64,000 bases of DNA from Hirschia baltica ATCC 49814 (GCF_000023785.1 NC_012982.1:1860001-1924000); one strand, 5' to 3'; shown: positions 19,048 through 29,323, numbered from the stretch's first letter. Made by a program: numbers and translations. Notes: generated from the sequence alone by a model not told the origin.

Positions 19048-20364
19048 CTAATTTACAAATAAAGCTTCTGGAAGAAATCCGACAACAGCTCCCGACATAC
19101 AAGTTGCAAGCGTTCCAGCCAGTAATGTCTTCCATGCCAAACTTAGAAAAGTATCCCTGCGATCAGGTTCTACTATGGCAAGACCACCAATCAGAATGCC
19201 AATAGAACCAAAATTTGCAAATCCGCATATTGCATGAGCCGTAATGATTCTAGATCGTTCACTCAACTCAGCATCAGGTGTCTCACCTAGGTTTGCAAAA
19301 GCAATAAATTCAGTGAGGACAGTTTTGATGCCCATAAGAGAACCTGATTTTTGAGCTTCTTCCCACGGCACGCCGATCAACCACATTAGTGGTGAAAACA
19401 CCCAACCTAAGACACGTTGAATCGAAAGCGCTTCGCCATTGGGCTGAATAGGTAATAAGCCTAAAAGGCTGTTTCCCAAATGCAATATAGCGAGTGCTGC
19501 TATCAACATCGTGGTGATGTTCATCACAATGGAAAGCCCATCTGTGGCTCCTCGCGAAAACGCGTCCATTGTTGATTGATACTTAAAATCCGGTTCATGA
19601 GCTCTATCGGTAGAAGATGTTTCTTCAGGAACAATCACAAGTGCAATGGCAACTGCTGCTGGTGCTGCCATAAAAGAAGCTGTCAATAATTGCGACAAAG
19701 GATTTGCAATTACACCTTCTAAAAAGCTGACATAAATGACAAGAACTGAACCTGCTATGGTAGCAAATCCTGTCGTCATGAGAATAAATATCTCAGACCT
19801 ACTCATACCTTTCAAATAAGGCTTCACGAGTACAGGCGCTTCCGTCATTCCCATAAAAATATTAGCGGACACGGCAAGGCTCGTTGCACCACCCAACCCC
19901 ATTGTCTTTGCAAAAACATACGCAAAAGCACGTGTAATTGCTCTCAATATTCCCCAATGCCAAAGCATAGCTGACAAGGATGCAACGACAATTAATAGGG
20001 GAAGTATCTGAAAGACAAAAATCGGTGCAACAAATCCTGTGTCAGATACAGGAAAAGACGTGTTGTCACCTAGATATCCATATACGAAAGATGTTCCGGC
20101 TTTGGTCGCATCTTGCAATAGTTGAATGACAATATTGGGCTCACCACTATCTCCAAACGCACTGCTTTTTCCAAATAACTTTGGGAGGCCAAAAAGTAAT
20201 AGGGCAAATATAAATTGAAGCCCTATTGCACCTATCACCGTCTTTAATGGGAAGGCGCTACGCTTTTCCGATACAAGCCATGCAATCGCGACAATTACAA
20301 TCATCCCTATAAGGGCCCTTGCATTATCCCATCCCCAATCAACCATAGCCATCAATCCAAACAC
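19048..20364 (-). CDS. Concentrative nucleoside transporter (NupC/CNT family)
   Basis: A 438-residue inner-membrane protein with about ten hydrophobic segments that takes up nucleosides with protons or sodium. Family motifs include GQ-like SDTGFVAPIFVFQILP, NIFMGMTEAPVLVKPYL and, near the C-terminus, AICGFANFGSIGILIGG. Residues in the MTEAP segment line the nucleoside site in known CNT structures. The start used is a GTG; in-frame ATGs 4 and 6 codons later are nearly as plausible because no strong ribosome-binding site decides between them. It lies on the same strand as usp and sulP but has its own 113-base upstream gap. Confidence 0.93.
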   Translation of the reverse strand: MFGLMAMVDWGWDNARALIGMIVIVAIAWLVSEKRSAFPLKTVIGAIGLQFIFALLLFGLPKLFGKSSAFGDSGEPNIVIQLLQDATKAGTSFVYGYLGDNTSFPVSDTGFVAPIFVFQILPLLIVVASLSAMLWHWGILRAITRAFAYVFAKTMGLGGATSLAVSANIFMGMTEAPVLVKPYLKGMSRSEIFILMTTGFATIAGSVLVIYVSFLEGVIANPLSQLLTASFMAAPAAVAIALVIVPEETSSTDRAHEPDFKYQSTMDAFSRGATDGLSIVMNITTMLIAALAILHLGNSLLGLLPIQPNGEALSIQRVLGWVFSPLMWLIGVPWEEAQKSGSLMGIKTVLTEFIAFANLGETPDAELSERSRIITAHAICGFANFGSIGILIGGLAIVEPDRRDTFLSLAWKTLLAGTLATCMSGAVVGFLPEALFVN

Positions 20365-20477
20365 CCCATCATTTCAAATACCTATATATTTCAATTGAGA
20401 CCATTCAAGACTTAAGTGAACAAGCTGCAAATTTAGACCGCATCAACTTACCAGCAAAAAGCAAGATTTATTTCCAG

Positions 20478-21332
20478 TTATCTATACAGAACAACCGGTA
20501 TTAGGCATTTACGGATAACCTCAGTTGTCGTTGATCCGATTATTAAACTACGAATATGAGAATGACCGTAAGCACCCATGATAAGCATATCAAAATCTTG
20601 ATCTGCACATACTTGCGAAATGACGGTTGCTGGTTGCCCTATCTTCATTTCAACCGAAACAGCAAAACCTGCATTTTCCAGTTTTTGCTTGGCCGCTTCT
20701 AATTTATCAGCCAATGCTGATTTTTCAGTATTTGTCACAGATATTAGGTGACAAGATAATCCAGCATACATCGCGTTTGTAGATACTGCATCTATTGCTT
20801 TTTCTGAGGAAATTCCTCCGTCATAAGCGATTAAAAGCTTTTGGGGTTCTTGGTATTTTCGAGACGCAACCATCACAGGTTTTTGTGCTGCGCGTACGAC
20901 ACGCTCTAGATTAGACCCCAAATGCATCTTAGCAAAATCAGCGGCTTCACCTCGTTTTCCGATAATGATTAGATCCGCATCTTTTTCGAACGTAGTTACC
21001 GTTTCAATCAAGTCGCCATTGCGCAATTTTGATTCAACATTGTCCACCCCGAATGCAGCGACTCGCGTATCAGCATCTTCAAGAATAGCACGTCCCTTTT
21101 TTTGAGCAATTTTGGCGCGCTGCGCGTCAAGCTCCGCTAATTCTTCCATAATAGATGTCCGTGCACCTAATCCAATATTACCGGAAAGGTTTGACGTCGA
21201 ACTAGAATGATTACGATCGTCAAGTACATGTAGAAGATCAAGTTTGCCTTCAGAACGAAGGGTGGCCCATGCCGCGTAATCACACACACTTTGCGAGTAT
21301 GCAGAACCGTCTATCAATGCGACTAACTTCAT
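20478..21332 (-). CDS. Tandem universal stress protein (UspA family)
   Basis: A 284-residue cytoplasmic protein made of two Usp domains (about 1-145 and 155-284). The ATP-type G-x2-G-x9-G-(S/T) motif is seen in the second domain (MGAYGHSHIRSLIIGSTT) and in a looser form in the first (IGKRGEAADFAKMHLGS). It lies 61 bases downstream of the SulP permease gene, a pairing seen repeatedly in proteobacteria, which suggests that it modulates or is co-regulated with the transporter. The start MKLVALIDGS is the normal Usp N-terminus. Confidence 0.93.
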   Translation of the reverse strand: MKLVALIDGSAYSQSVCDYAAWATLRSEGKLDLLHVLDDRNHSSSTSNLSGNIGLGARTSIMEELAELDAQRAKIAQKKGRAILEDADTRVAAFGVDNVESKLRNGDLIETVTTFEKDADLIIIGKRGEAADFAKMHLGSNLERVVRAAQKPVMVASRKYQEPQKLLIAYDGGISSEKAIDAVSTNAMYAGLSCHLISVTNTEKSALADKLEAAKQKLENAGFAVSVEMKIGQPATVISQVCADQDFDMLIMGAYGHSHIRSLIIGSTTTEVIRKCLIPVVLYR

Positions 21333-21393
21333 ATGTTCCAGCCCTTCAACAACTATCGTAACATAAGGGCTTTAGACTTTGCCCTCTTCAATA

Positions 21394-22902
21394 TTAGTGA
21401 TCTAGCAGACGATCCATCGCACCCGGCTTGTCATGAATGGCAAGATTATCAACGATGGTTTCACTTGCCTTATTCAATCCCTTCAGTTCGACTTCTGCAC
21501 CTTCTCGTCTAAATTTCAAGACAACAGCATCCACAGCAGCAACGCTTGAAATATCCCAAATGTGCGCGCCGCTGACATCTATTACGACTTTTTCTAGTGC
21601 CTCTTTAAAGTCAAACGACGCATTAAAGTCTTCGACAGAAGCAAAGAATAATTGCCCTTCAATCCGGTATAATCGCGTACGGCCATCTTCACTCAACTCT
21701 GATGATACGCGGAAGATTTGAGCGATTTTCCAAGCAAAGAACACGCCCGATAGCAACACCCCAACAAGTACACCGATGGCGAGGTTGTGAGTAGAAATCA
21801 CAGTCAGCACTGTCGCCAGCATAACAATGCTCGAGCTCCTGGGGTGCGTCTTCAAGCTTTTAACAGACGACCATGAGAAAGTACCAATGGACACCATGAT
21901 CATGATGGCTACCAATGCGGGCATTGGAATTTTACTTACCATATCCCCCAAAACGACACATAAAATTAGGAGAAAAACACCGGCGATAAATGTAGAAAGC
22001 CGACCACGTCCACCTGATTTTACATTGATCATTGACTGACCAATCATGGCGCATCCTGCCATCCCACCAATAAAACCAGTGCAGAAATTGGCTATCCCTT
22101 GACCAATACATTCTTGTTTTCGATCGCTTGTCGTATCGGTCAATTCATCAACAATATTCTGGGTCATCAAAGATTCTAACAACCCAACGGCAGCCACAGC
22201 GGCAGAATATGGGAATATGATCTGTAAAGTTTCCAGCGTAAATGGCACGTTGGGAATCAGAAAATTCGGCAAACTTGAGGGCAGCTCACCAAGGTCTCCA
22301 ACCGTTCGTACATCCCAACCCAGCCATAAAGACAAAACCGTCAGCACAACAATGCATACTAGAGGTGATGGAATAGCCTTTGTTAATAACGGAAATAAAT
22401 AGATGATTCCCAATCCAGCAGCGACCATTCCATATGTGATGTAAGGGATCTGACCACCAAATGTAGATGGATTTAGTTCAGGAACTTGCGCTAAAAAGAT
22501 CAAAATGGCGAGTGCATTCACAAAACCAGTCATCACTGATTTAGATACAAAACGCATGAGATATCCAAGTTTGAGATACCCTGCTATCACTTGTAATATA
22601 CCTGCAAGAATTGTTGCAGCTAACAAGTAATCTAGCCCAAATTCTTTGACCAGATTGATCATTAAAACCGCTGTTGCAGCAGTTGCTGCGGAAATCATGC
22701 CGGGGCGCCCACCAAAGAACGCCGTTAACACTGCAATTGAAAATGATGCATATAGTCCGATTTTAGGGTCCACGCCTGCAATCAAAGAAAATGCAATAGC
22801 TTCTGGTATCAAAGCCAGCGCCACAACGAGTCCAGACAGCAAATCTCCACGGATATTGCCAAACCATTCTGATCTCATTCGATACATAAACTCTTGATTC
22901 AC
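21394..22902 (-). CDS. SulP-family anion permease with STAS domain
   Basis: A 502-residue inner-membrane transporter of the SLC26/SulP family (sulfate, bicarbonate or organic anions). About 10-12 hydrophobic segments follow the family N-terminus [26 protein letters not shown]; a C-terminal STAS domain (about 400-495) includes [20 protein letters not shown]. The substrate cannot be decided; STAS-containing members near usp genes are often bicarbonate transporters (inference). The GTG at 22902 is chosen because GGAG stands 8 bases upstream; starting farther upstream would add 15 unlike-family residues. A structured leader lies immediately upstream. Confidence 0.94.
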   Translation of the reverse strand: MNQEFMYRMRSEWFGNIRGDLLSGLVVALALIPEAIAFSLIAGVDPKIGLYASFSIAVLTAFFGGRPGMISAATAATAVLMINLVKEFGLDYLLAATILAGILQVIAGYLKLGYLMRFVSKSVMTGFVNALAILIFLAQVPELNPSTFGGQIPYITYGMVAAGLGIIYLFPLLTKAIPSPLVCIVVLTVLSLWLGWDVRTVGDLGELPSSLPNFLIPNVPFTLETLQIIFPYSAAVAAVGLLESLMTQNIVDELTDTTSDRKQECIGQGIANFCTGFIGGMAGCAMIGQSMINVKSGGRGRLSTFIAGVFLLILCVVLGDMVSKIPMPALVAIMIMVSIGTFSWSSVKSLKTHPRSSSIVMLATVLTVISTHNLAIGVLVGVLLSGVFFAWKIAQIFRVSSELSEDGRTRLYRIEGQLFFASVEDFNASFDFKEALEKVVIDVSGAHIWDISSVAAVDAVVLKFRREGAEVELKGLNKASETIVDNLAIHDKPGAMDRLLDH

Positions 22903-22925
22903 AGATATTCTCCATACGGGAAAGG

Positions 22926-23001
22926 GCGCGAAGACACTTTGTATCATGATTATGATTTCGCGCTTGAAACCGCTGTCTGGCAGAGATTTACACGAATCTC
23001 T
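22926..23001 (-). promoter_or_regulatory. Two inverted repeats in the sulP leader
   Basis: In the 185-base gap upstream of the sulP start, two inverted repeats stand in series. The distal one has 7-base arms AGAGATT/AATCTCT (22982-22988 and 22995-23001). The proximal one has 7-base arms GCGCGAA/TTCGCGC (22926-22932 and 22957-22963) with a 24-base loop that contains ATCATGAT. The proximal repeat ends 23 bases before the start codon. They could be operators or a folded leader; no known riboswitch was recognised. Confidence 0.35.
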
Positions 23002-23087
23002 ACCCCCTCTTTAAAAATTGAGTGAAACTTGGCAAATTCAGCACAAACTGAACTCAAACTAATCAGAACAACTCTATAATGCTTTTT

Positions 23088-26000
23088 TTACTCTGCATCA
23101 GGTGTTGGAATCGTGCTTGGGTTTTCCATTATTCGTCTTAGAAAGCCCGGTGTAACGGCTGAAAGCGGGTTTATGGAAACGCGCGCGCGCTCCAAAGCAC
23201 CCCGAACAGAATAAGTTACAGCAAATACACCTTCTCCCTGTCTTGAAACAAAGAGATCACCGATAATTGGAATACCACCCAAAGCCGAGTTTACGCCAAA
23301 TGACGGCACCACAACTCCATCTAGGTTCAGTTCCCCACTATCCAAATTTAACCATCCTCTCGTCGTCAGCCCCATTGCGGGCCCAGACGCCTTAACACCA
23401 GGAAGTTCAATTTGACCGTTGTTTATCCGGATAGGTGCTTCTACTTCAGTGAAAAATACACCGTCTCCATTGAGAACATCTGTAAGCCCTCTCAAACTTG
23501 CCAATGCAAATACTTGTGCGAGAATTGGAGCTCCCTTTAAACGAATATCCTTCATAAACATTTCGGCAGTCCCAAATTCTTTTCCAAAGACACCATTCAT
23601 GTTCAGCGTTCCTCCAATGAGGTAATCTGTCTTGAACAGTGTTTTCAAAATATATCCGGCATCATCTGATCGAAGTTGAAATGCTATATCTCCACCATCA
23701 CGCTCAAACGTTGCTTCAACACCTTTCCCCCGAGAAATAGTTCCAGAAACCAACCCCCGCTCCAACGTCTCTGGATTCATATCCAAAACGATTTTGGAAT
23801 TTAGTAACTCTATGTTTTCCCTCAACTTTAATTTATCGACCGAGACATTGGCTAGAATGTTGACACCAGGACCTGGGCCTTCTTTGCCAAACTCAGATAA
23901 ACCATCTATCCATCTGCTGGCATCAAGAAACGGACCTGACACATTGATCTGCACATCACCATTAGTTGCACGGTTGAGATCCCCACGCATATCAAGTCGA
24001 TTCTCAGAATAAATACGTTCGATATTAGCCCGTTGTAATCCATTTTCATCGTCAAACGTCAGTTCACCAGCAAGTTCCAGTCCTTTAGCTTCAATGTCTC
24101 CTGTCAGGACTGCTTCTCCACTTGGCCCTTTACCATACCTAATTTCACCAGAAGCAGGTACATATAGAGGTTTCAGCCAGCCAATTTCTGCTAAATTAAT
24201 TGCGGCCCCAGTTAAATCCACATGCATATCGATACTGTTGAAGTCTCGACCTTTCCCATATGCTTCCAACTCCAAATCAGCTTCGCCCTGCATAATAGAG
24301 CGTGCCGCTAACCCTAATGAATTGAAAAGATCGGGGGTTATGACTGCGTTCGCAACCAAGCTGGTGTCAGCATCATCATTGAATAATTGTTTCCAAGTAA
24401 ATTCAGCGGGAGCAGATCCGAAACGGCCAGCACCTTTGATTTCCAGAGACTCGTTTACCAACTTCACAGTCAAATCAGTGTTAACTAAACCAAAACCGGA
24501 AACCAAATCTGGTATTTCCGTTTCTACAAACCCACCTGACGCGTCAAACACTATATCTTGAATGGTCGTTTTCTCACTCATTGGCCGTTTTATATTGACT
24601 TCGAGACCACCCTCTCCCCTCATTTGATCACAGGCTAAATCGTAACGAGAACATACATTTAACCTAGATCCTTCAAGTATCTCCATCAAAGCCTTCAGAT
24701 TTCCTCGACCTGTTGCAGAATATTCAGAAATCGCGCCAGCAGGATGGAACGCTGGTAGATCAACGCTCCCTTCATCAATAAGCCAATCTCCAAATTTCCC
24801 ACTTTCAAGGTTGATTTTCATGCTATTTCCACGGAGCCTTCCCACACCTGAAGCTTCCGTTATGGGAGGTAAATCTTCCAAAAATTTCACTTCCGCATCT
24901 TCTACTCGAAAATCAAGCGTCAGCGCCTTGTCGGGTACAATCGGCTTAGAGTTTGTACCGGGAGGAAAATCCATGAAGAAATTAAGCTTGGTCGCACGAC
25001 CGTCCTTAATATTTCTTTTTGCCCAATCACGCGCTCCTGAACCAAGTTTAACAGGCCAATATGAGATTATTTGTTGCGGCGATGCTTTTCCTTCACCCGT
25101 CGCCTTGACCTCAACACCTATTCGTTGACCAAACGACTTTTTGGTATCGCCCTCTTCTACAAGAAGCTCAGGTTCGAGATAAACGCGTCCAGATCCAGCA
25201 CCTGAAAACCCAGGTACTGAGCCACTCATTCGGTCAATTACAACCGATAGAATACTGGTATCTAGTACACCATCCACTTCAAATGCATTTATATCCCATG
25301 ATTGAGAGAACATGGGCTGAAAGTCCACCCAGACATCTTCAGCGACTATTTTGAAAGGAAACTTGTGGACTTCGCTACCGCTGAACAGACTAGAAAAATC
25401 TGCAACTCCGGAAAAACCACCTTCAACTTTTTGGGTGTTTAAATTCAACTGAGTAAGATTTACTTCTCTGGCTTTAATATCAAAGAGTGCCTCGAAACTC
25501 ATTGAATTTAAAGAATAGGGGGATTGCTTATACAACACCACTCCATTTTCGCCAGCCGCAGACACTTGTGCCGTAAGTAGCCCATCTTTTTCGTTTGCAG
25601 TCGCACCAATATTGAAATCCACTACCCCCTCATAAATGAGGTCATAGTTTTCTTCGGTCAGAAAAGCAGCAAGTTTTGCTGGGTCAGCACCGACAACACC
25701 AAGTTCAACGGAAAAATTCTCTATTGCAGCATCTGAGAAAAAACGAAGTTGTACAGCATTTGGAGCATCAATGCCTTGCAGATCACCCGATACATCCAAC
25801 ATCAGACCATCTTCATCCGCTGACCAAATACCTTCCGCACCAACGGTTTTCCAGTTAAGCCCTGTGATACTATCTGTAAGCCTCAGGTTAAAATTGGAAA
25901 ATTCAACGCTCTGAAAAGATTGGGTTTCAACGTGGTCTCTGAATTGAGGAATCCATCTTCTCCAATCCCAAATAATAGTTGCATCTTTAGTTGGTTGATT

Positions 26001-26456
26001 GTTTTCAGTTTCGGGAAAAACCTCCATCTCAGGTGGAACTATTTTCCAGTTTCCGTAAACGTCCCGATGTAGAGCTGATGAACCGTTTTCGAGCCTGATT
26101 TTTACAATATTTATTTTGCCTTGAATTAAAGTTGCTGTGTCAAACCAAACAGCTCCCTTTTCAGCTTTTGCATGAACCTGATTATCAAAAGTATAAGTTG
26201 TAATACCTCCAATAGTCGCTTCAATCCGCTTTTTATCAGGCGACCATGCAAGTGCCAAAGTCTCAATATCTACCCGTTGACCACCACGCGCCTTCGTCAG
26301 TGCTGCTTCGACCTGAGGCCGAAACACATTCATATCCAATGGACCTTTGGTCAAACGCCATGCCAAAAGCCCTGCCGCGACGAGAGTAAGAATTACAAGT
26401 AACGCTAGAAATTCAAGAAAGAGCATTCTTAGAGAAAATTTCATTTTAAACGCCAC
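23088..26456 (-). CDS. Large AsmA/YhdP-like envelope protein (DUF3971 family)
   Basis: A 1122-residue protein with one N-terminal membrane helix (about residues 10-33) and a long beta-rich periplasmic part, as in the AsmA-like bridge proteins (YhdP, TamB) thought to carry phospholipids to the outer membrane. The first 120 residues (GPLDMNVFRPQVEAALTKAR, 'LALAWSPDKKRIEATI') match the DUF3971/AsmA_2 N-terminus; the end (GVVVPSFGVNSALGGIPIIG, VSINPLSAVTPGFLRRI) matches the conserved YhdP-type C-terminus. The start is a GTG; an ATG four codons later is equally possible. It is divergent from the peroxiredoxin gene. Confidence 0.9.
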   Translation of the reverse strand: MAFKMKFSLRMLFLEFLALLVILTLVAAGLLAWRLTKGPLDMNVFRPQVEAALTKARGGQRVDIETLALAWSPDKKRIEATIGGITTYTFDNQVHAKAEKGAVWFDTATLIQGKINIVKIRLENGSSALHRDVYGNWKIVPPEMEVFPETENNQPTKDATIIWDWRRWIPQFRDHVETQSFQSVEFSNFNLRLTDSITGLNWKTVGAEGIWSADEDGLMLDVSGDLQGIDAPNAVQLRFFSDAAIENFSVELGVVGADPAKLAAFLTEENYDLIYEGVVDFNIGATANEKDGLLTAQVSAAGENGVVLYKQSPYSLNSMSFEALFDIKAREVNLTQLNLNTQKVEGGFSGVADFSSLFSGSEVHKFPFKIVAEDVWVDFQPMFSQSWDINAFEVDGVLDTSILSVVIDRMSGSVPGFSGAGSGRVYLEPELLVEEGDTKKSFGQRIGVEVKATGEGKASPQQIISYWPVKLGSGARDWAKRNIKDGRATKLNFFMDFPPGTNSKPIVPDKALTLDFRVEDAEVKFLEDLPPITEASGVGRLRGNSMKINLESGKFGDWLIDEGSVDLPAFHPAGAISEYSATGRGNLKALMEILEGSRLNVCSRYDLACDQMRGEGGLEVNIKRPMSEKTTIQDIVFDASGGFVETEIPDLVSGFGLVNTDLTVKLVNESLEIKGAGRFGSAPAEFTWKQLFNDDADTSLVANAVITPDLFNSLGLAARSIMQGEADLELEAYGKGRDFNSIDMHVDLTGAAINLAEIGWLKPLYVPASGEIRYGKGPSGEAVLTGDIEAKGLELAGELTFDDENGLQRANIERIYSENRLDMRGDLNRATNGDVQINVSGPFLDASRWIDGLSEFGKEGPGPGVNILANVSVDKLKLRENIELLNSKIVLDMNPETLERGLVSGTISRGKGVEATFERDGGDIAFQLRSDDAGYILKTLFKTDYLIGGTLNMNGVFGKEFGTAEMFMKDIRLKGAPILAQVFALASLRGLTDVLNGDGVFFTEVEAPIRINNGQIELPGVKASGPAMGLTTRGWLNLDSGELNLDGVVVPSFGVNSALGGIPIIGDLFVSRQGEGVFAVTYSVRGALERARVSINPLSAVTPGFLRRIMENPSTIPTPDAE

Positions 26457-26550
26457 ATTCTTTATGTCCGTACTCTATACTCAAACCAGAACAACTGATC
26501 TTCTTAATCAAGGAAGACTCAACTTCAATCACTATACAGGTTATATTTCA

Positions 26551-27027
26551 ATGAACGAAGAATTATCATCAGGTTTATCAGCTCCTGATTTTGAAATAAA
26601 AACAAGCATTGGGCATACTCTAAGCAAGGAAAGCTTTAAGGGATCAAATCTCGTGCTGTTTTTCTATCCCAAAGACAACACACCTGGATGCACAACAGAA
26701 GCATTAGAATTCTCACAAAAACTTGCTGAGTTTGAATCATTAAACACCAAAATTCTTGGAATTTCGAAGGATTCTCTGAAAAAACATGAAAACTTCATCA
26801 CAAAACATAATCTAACTATTGAACTAGGATCAGATGAAGATGGCATTGTGTGCGAATCATATGGCGTATGGAAAGAAAAGAAAAATTATGGAAAAACCTA
26901 TATGGGCATTGAAAGGTCCACATTTTTAATTGACACAAATGGTGATATTGTAAACATATGGCGGAAGGTAAGAGTGAAAGATCATGTCGAGACAGTCTTA
27001 CAATCCGTTCGGACAATAATATTGTAA
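26551..27027 (+). CDS. bcp: Thioredoxin-dependent peroxiredoxin (BCP/PrxQ type)
   Basis: A 158-residue thiol peroxidase that reduces H2O2 and organic hydroperoxides. The peroxidatic cysteine is in FYPKDNTPGCTTEALEF, and MGIERSTFLID is the conserved C-terminal strand. The resolving cysteine found five residues downstream in E. coli Bcp is absent (A-L-E at that place), so this is either a 1-Cys form or uses the other cysteine in GIVCESYGV. The frame is open 68 codons upstream, but the ATG at 26551 gives the normal length and N-terminus (LSAPDFEIKTSIG). Confidence 0.94.
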   Translation: MNEELSSGLSAPDFEIKTSIGHTLSKESFKGSNLVLFFYPKDNTPGCTTEALEFSQKLAEFESLNTKILGISKDSLKKHENFITKHNLTIELGSDEDGIVCESYGVWKEKKNYGKTYMGIERSTFLIDTNGDIVNIWRKVRVKDHVETVLQSVRTIIL

Positions 27028-27273
27028 ATATCCACTTTTGCCACTTTCCGGCCCCAAACTTGCTTCATGCTGGATAGTTAACGCGCAACAAAGAAAAATT
27101 TAGCTATTTAAGCTAATTTAACAGTCTAATTGTATTTTATCGTTGTTATTTGCATAATTAGGCTTCGCTTGTTGCACTTTGTGAGTTATTCATAATATGT
27201 GTCTTTAAGAGCACGGTTTCGAATAAAAAAGAAGCAGTAGAGCAGAGTACGATTACAAAATGGGCGAATTTTG

Positions 27274-28509
27274 ATGGCGGATGAAGTTAAAGCTCAAGCC
27301 AGAGCACTTTTTGATCGGGTTTTTCCTGAACGTCAAATTTATCACCGTAGTGGTGGTTCAGTAAGATACGTATCCGTATCTCCCTTCCAGCAAGCGTTGT
27401 TTGCTGGTGGTGCGACCCTTGTGGCAGGTTGGTGCGTATTTGCATCTGTCAACACTCTCCTCCAAGGGCCGACGAATACTTTTCAAACGAACGCCGATGA
27501 ACGCAAAATAGCAAAAATTGAACGCTGGCTCCAAGCTTCACAAGCACGCGAAGCAGCAGCCCTTTCTCTTCTGGAAGAAAAAACAATAGCATTTACGAAT
27601 GCGACCTCTGAATTTGAACGTCGACACGCTACCTTAAAGACTCTGCTAGGTGCCCTAAAGGGACATGAAAGCAATGAAGGAGAGTTGGCTTTAAACGGTA
27701 CAGACGGAAAAATTCTTTTAAATTCTACAATTGAAGAAGCGGATGCACGCACATCACGTCCATCAAAAGGTATCACAGCCAGCTTAGAAGTTGCCGGATT
27801 TAGAGCACAAATAGATAGTCTTCGGGCTGAACAAGCCGCCTTCCTTGATGATGCTGAAGACAGGGCCGTAGAACGCGCAGAGCGCATGCGCGGTGTGTTG
27901 AGGCTAACAGGTGTTGGCGTTGGTCGCGTTGTTGATCAGTCCAACACATTTGCTGGTGGCCCTCTTCACGAAGTCGAACCGACAAATTTTTCATCAGTAG
28001 ATCTTCAGAGTGAAGGTGAAGATTTTTCGCTTCGTGTGAGAGAAGTAAAGACAAGATTGGCTGAAGCTCAGTTTTTCGAAGATCTAATTCTAGCAATGCC
28101 TTTAGGTGCACCGGTCGGTGTGTCTTTTCGTGAAACATCTGGTTACGGAAAAAGACGAGATCCATTTACGGGTCGTTTAGCTTGGCACTCTGGATTAGAC
28201 ATGGGCGCATTTAGAAATGCACCTGTAACAGCGACTGCTCCTGGTAAAGTTGTTTTCGCCGGAAGAAAAGCCGGATATGGGCGCGCGGTAGAGGTTGATC
28301 ACGGGTTTGGTTTTATGACTCGTTACGGACATCTTGCCAGCATCAATGTAAAAAAAGGTGATTCCGTCATACTTGGTCAAAAGGTTGGTGGTATGGGTAC
28401 AACAGGTAGATCTACTGGAGTACACCTTCACTATGAAGTACACTTCCGTGGTAAAACGTATGATCCAATTAAATTTCTAAGGGCCGGAAAACATGTTCAC
28501 CAAGGGTAA
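27274..28509 (+). CDS. M23-family (LytM) metallopeptidase with coiled coil
   Basis: A 411-residue membrane-anchored protein. After a cytoplasmic start, a membrane helix lies at about residues 40-60, then a coiled-coil stretch (about 75-130 and 170-200) and a C-terminal M23 domain (about 285-400). Zinc-ligand motifs are visible: WHSGLDMGAF (HxxxD) and HLHYEVHF (HxH), so the enzyme is likely active on peptidoglycan cross-links. It overlaps the bactofilin gene by 17 bases. M23 peptidase plus bactofilin is a known partnership in cell-shape control (for example Csd1-CcmA of Helicobacter). Confidence 0.94.
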   Translation: MADEVKAQARALFDRVFPERQIYHRSGGSVRYVSVSPFQQALFAGGATLVAGWCVFASVNTLLQGPTNTFQTNADERKIAKIERWLQASQAREAAALSLLEEKTIAFTNATSEFERRHATLKTLLGALKGHESNEGELALNGTDGKILLNSTIEEADARTSRPSKGITASLEVAGFRAQIDSLRAEQAAFLDDAEDRAVERAERMRGVLRLTGVGVGRVVDQSNTFAGGPLHEVEPTNFSSVDLQSEGEDFSLRVREVKTRLAEAQFFEDLILAMPLGAPVGVSFRETSGYGKRRDPFTGRLAWHSGLDMGAFRNAPVTATAPGKVVFAGRKAGYGRAVEVDHGFGFMTRYGHLASINVKKGDSVILGQKVGGMGTTGRSTGVHLHYEVHFRGKTYDPIKFLRAGKHVHQG

Positions 28510-28972
28510 AACACCAGATAACACGACTCCAGTTGGCAATAAGCCGACAGCACCGTCAGTTTCTGTGCCGGAGCAAGCCAAACGCGCTCCTTCATCCCCC
28601 AATAGAGCAGCACCTTCTATCATCAGTGCTGATGTTAAGATGAAGGGATCCATTGTATCGCAAGGCGAAGTTCAAGTTGATGGCAACATTGAAGGCGACA
28701 TTCGCGCATCTTCCCTCACTATTGGTAATACAGGTGCTGTATCAGGCGAAGTTATCGCAGAAACAGTTATTGTGCGCGGTTCTGTTAAAGGACAAGTGCG
28801 CGGCAAAAAAGTTCAACTTTGCACAGGTGCGAAAGTAGAAGGCGACATCACTCACGCATCTCTGTCCATTGAGCCAAACGCAATCTTTGAAGGCCAAGTG
28901 CGCCACTCCCAAGATCCCCTCAATGATGCTCCACGTCCAGCAGCAGCTGCACCGGAATCGCCCAAAGTATAA
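28493..28972 (+). CDS. bacA: Bactofilin (polymer-forming cytoskeletal protein)
   Basis: A 159-residue protein with a proline-rich disordered N-terminus (1-42), a central beta-helix of repeating short strands (about 43-135: KMKGSIVSQGEVQVDGNIEG, then SLTIGNTGAVSGEVIAETVI, and so on) and a Pro/Ala-rich tail. Bactofilins form nucleotide-free filaments that recruit cell-wall enzymes. Its start lies inside the 3' end of the M23 peptidase gene, so expression is coupled to its probable client. The gene symbol follows Caulobacter usage and is only indicative. A strong terminator follows. Confidence 0.95.
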   Translation: MFTKGKTPDNTTPVGNKPTAPSVSVPEQAKRAPSSPNRAAPSIISADVKMKGSIVSQGEVQVDGNIEGDIRASSLTIGNTGAVSGEVIAETVIVRGSVKGQVRGKKVQLCTGAKVEGDITHASLSIEPNAIFEGQVRHSQDPLNDAPRPAAAAPESPKV

Positions 28973-28997
28973 ATTTTTTTAAATTGGCTCAAAATTT

Positions 28998-29032
28998 AAA
29001 AGGTGCGCGATCTTAGATTGTGCACCTTTTTT
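28998..29032 (+). terminator. Rho-independent terminator after bactofilin
   Basis: Arms AAAAGGTGC (28998-29006) and GCACCTTTT (29022-29030) continue inward as CGATCT/AGATTG, giving a long, nearly continuous hairpin. It is followed by a T run. It lies 26 bases after the bactofilin stop and should end the peptidase-bactofilin transcript. Confidence 0.88.
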
Positions 29033-29176
29033 ATTGTGACATCCAAATCATGTCGATAGAACCAAAATCCACTATAATTTGGAAACATTACTCTTTCTTG
29101 TTTGCCACTCATACCGTGTGGCAAATTTTGAATAGGCAGCAATTTTCAGGTAAAAGACACTTATTTAACAACGTGA

Positions 29177-29251
29177 TGGTGCCCGAGGGCGGAATCGAAC
29201 CACCGACACGAGGATTTTCAATCCTCTGCTCTACCCCTGAGCTACTCGGGC
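29177..29251 (-). tRNA. tRNA-Phe (GAA)
   Basis: A complete cloverleaf on the minus strand, 75 bases with encoded CCA. The acceptor is GCCCGAG/CTCGGGC with discriminator A; the D stem is GCTC/GAGC; the anticodon stem is GAGGA/TCCTC with loop TTGAAAA, so the anticodon is GAA (phenylalanine). The T arm is GGTGG-TTCGATT-CCGCC with one G-T pair. All stems are fully paired. Confidence 0.97.
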
Positions 29252-29323
29252 ACGAACACCAACAACGTTGTTGAAGCGCGATGTATAATCAAGTGATTAT
29301 CGTATGTCTACGGTAAATTTCAA

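Noticed and set aside
23419-25128. Several plus-strand open frames inside the AsmA-like gene
   Set aside because: They are antisense to a continuous 1122-codon gene with a clear family match and lack ribosome-binding sites.
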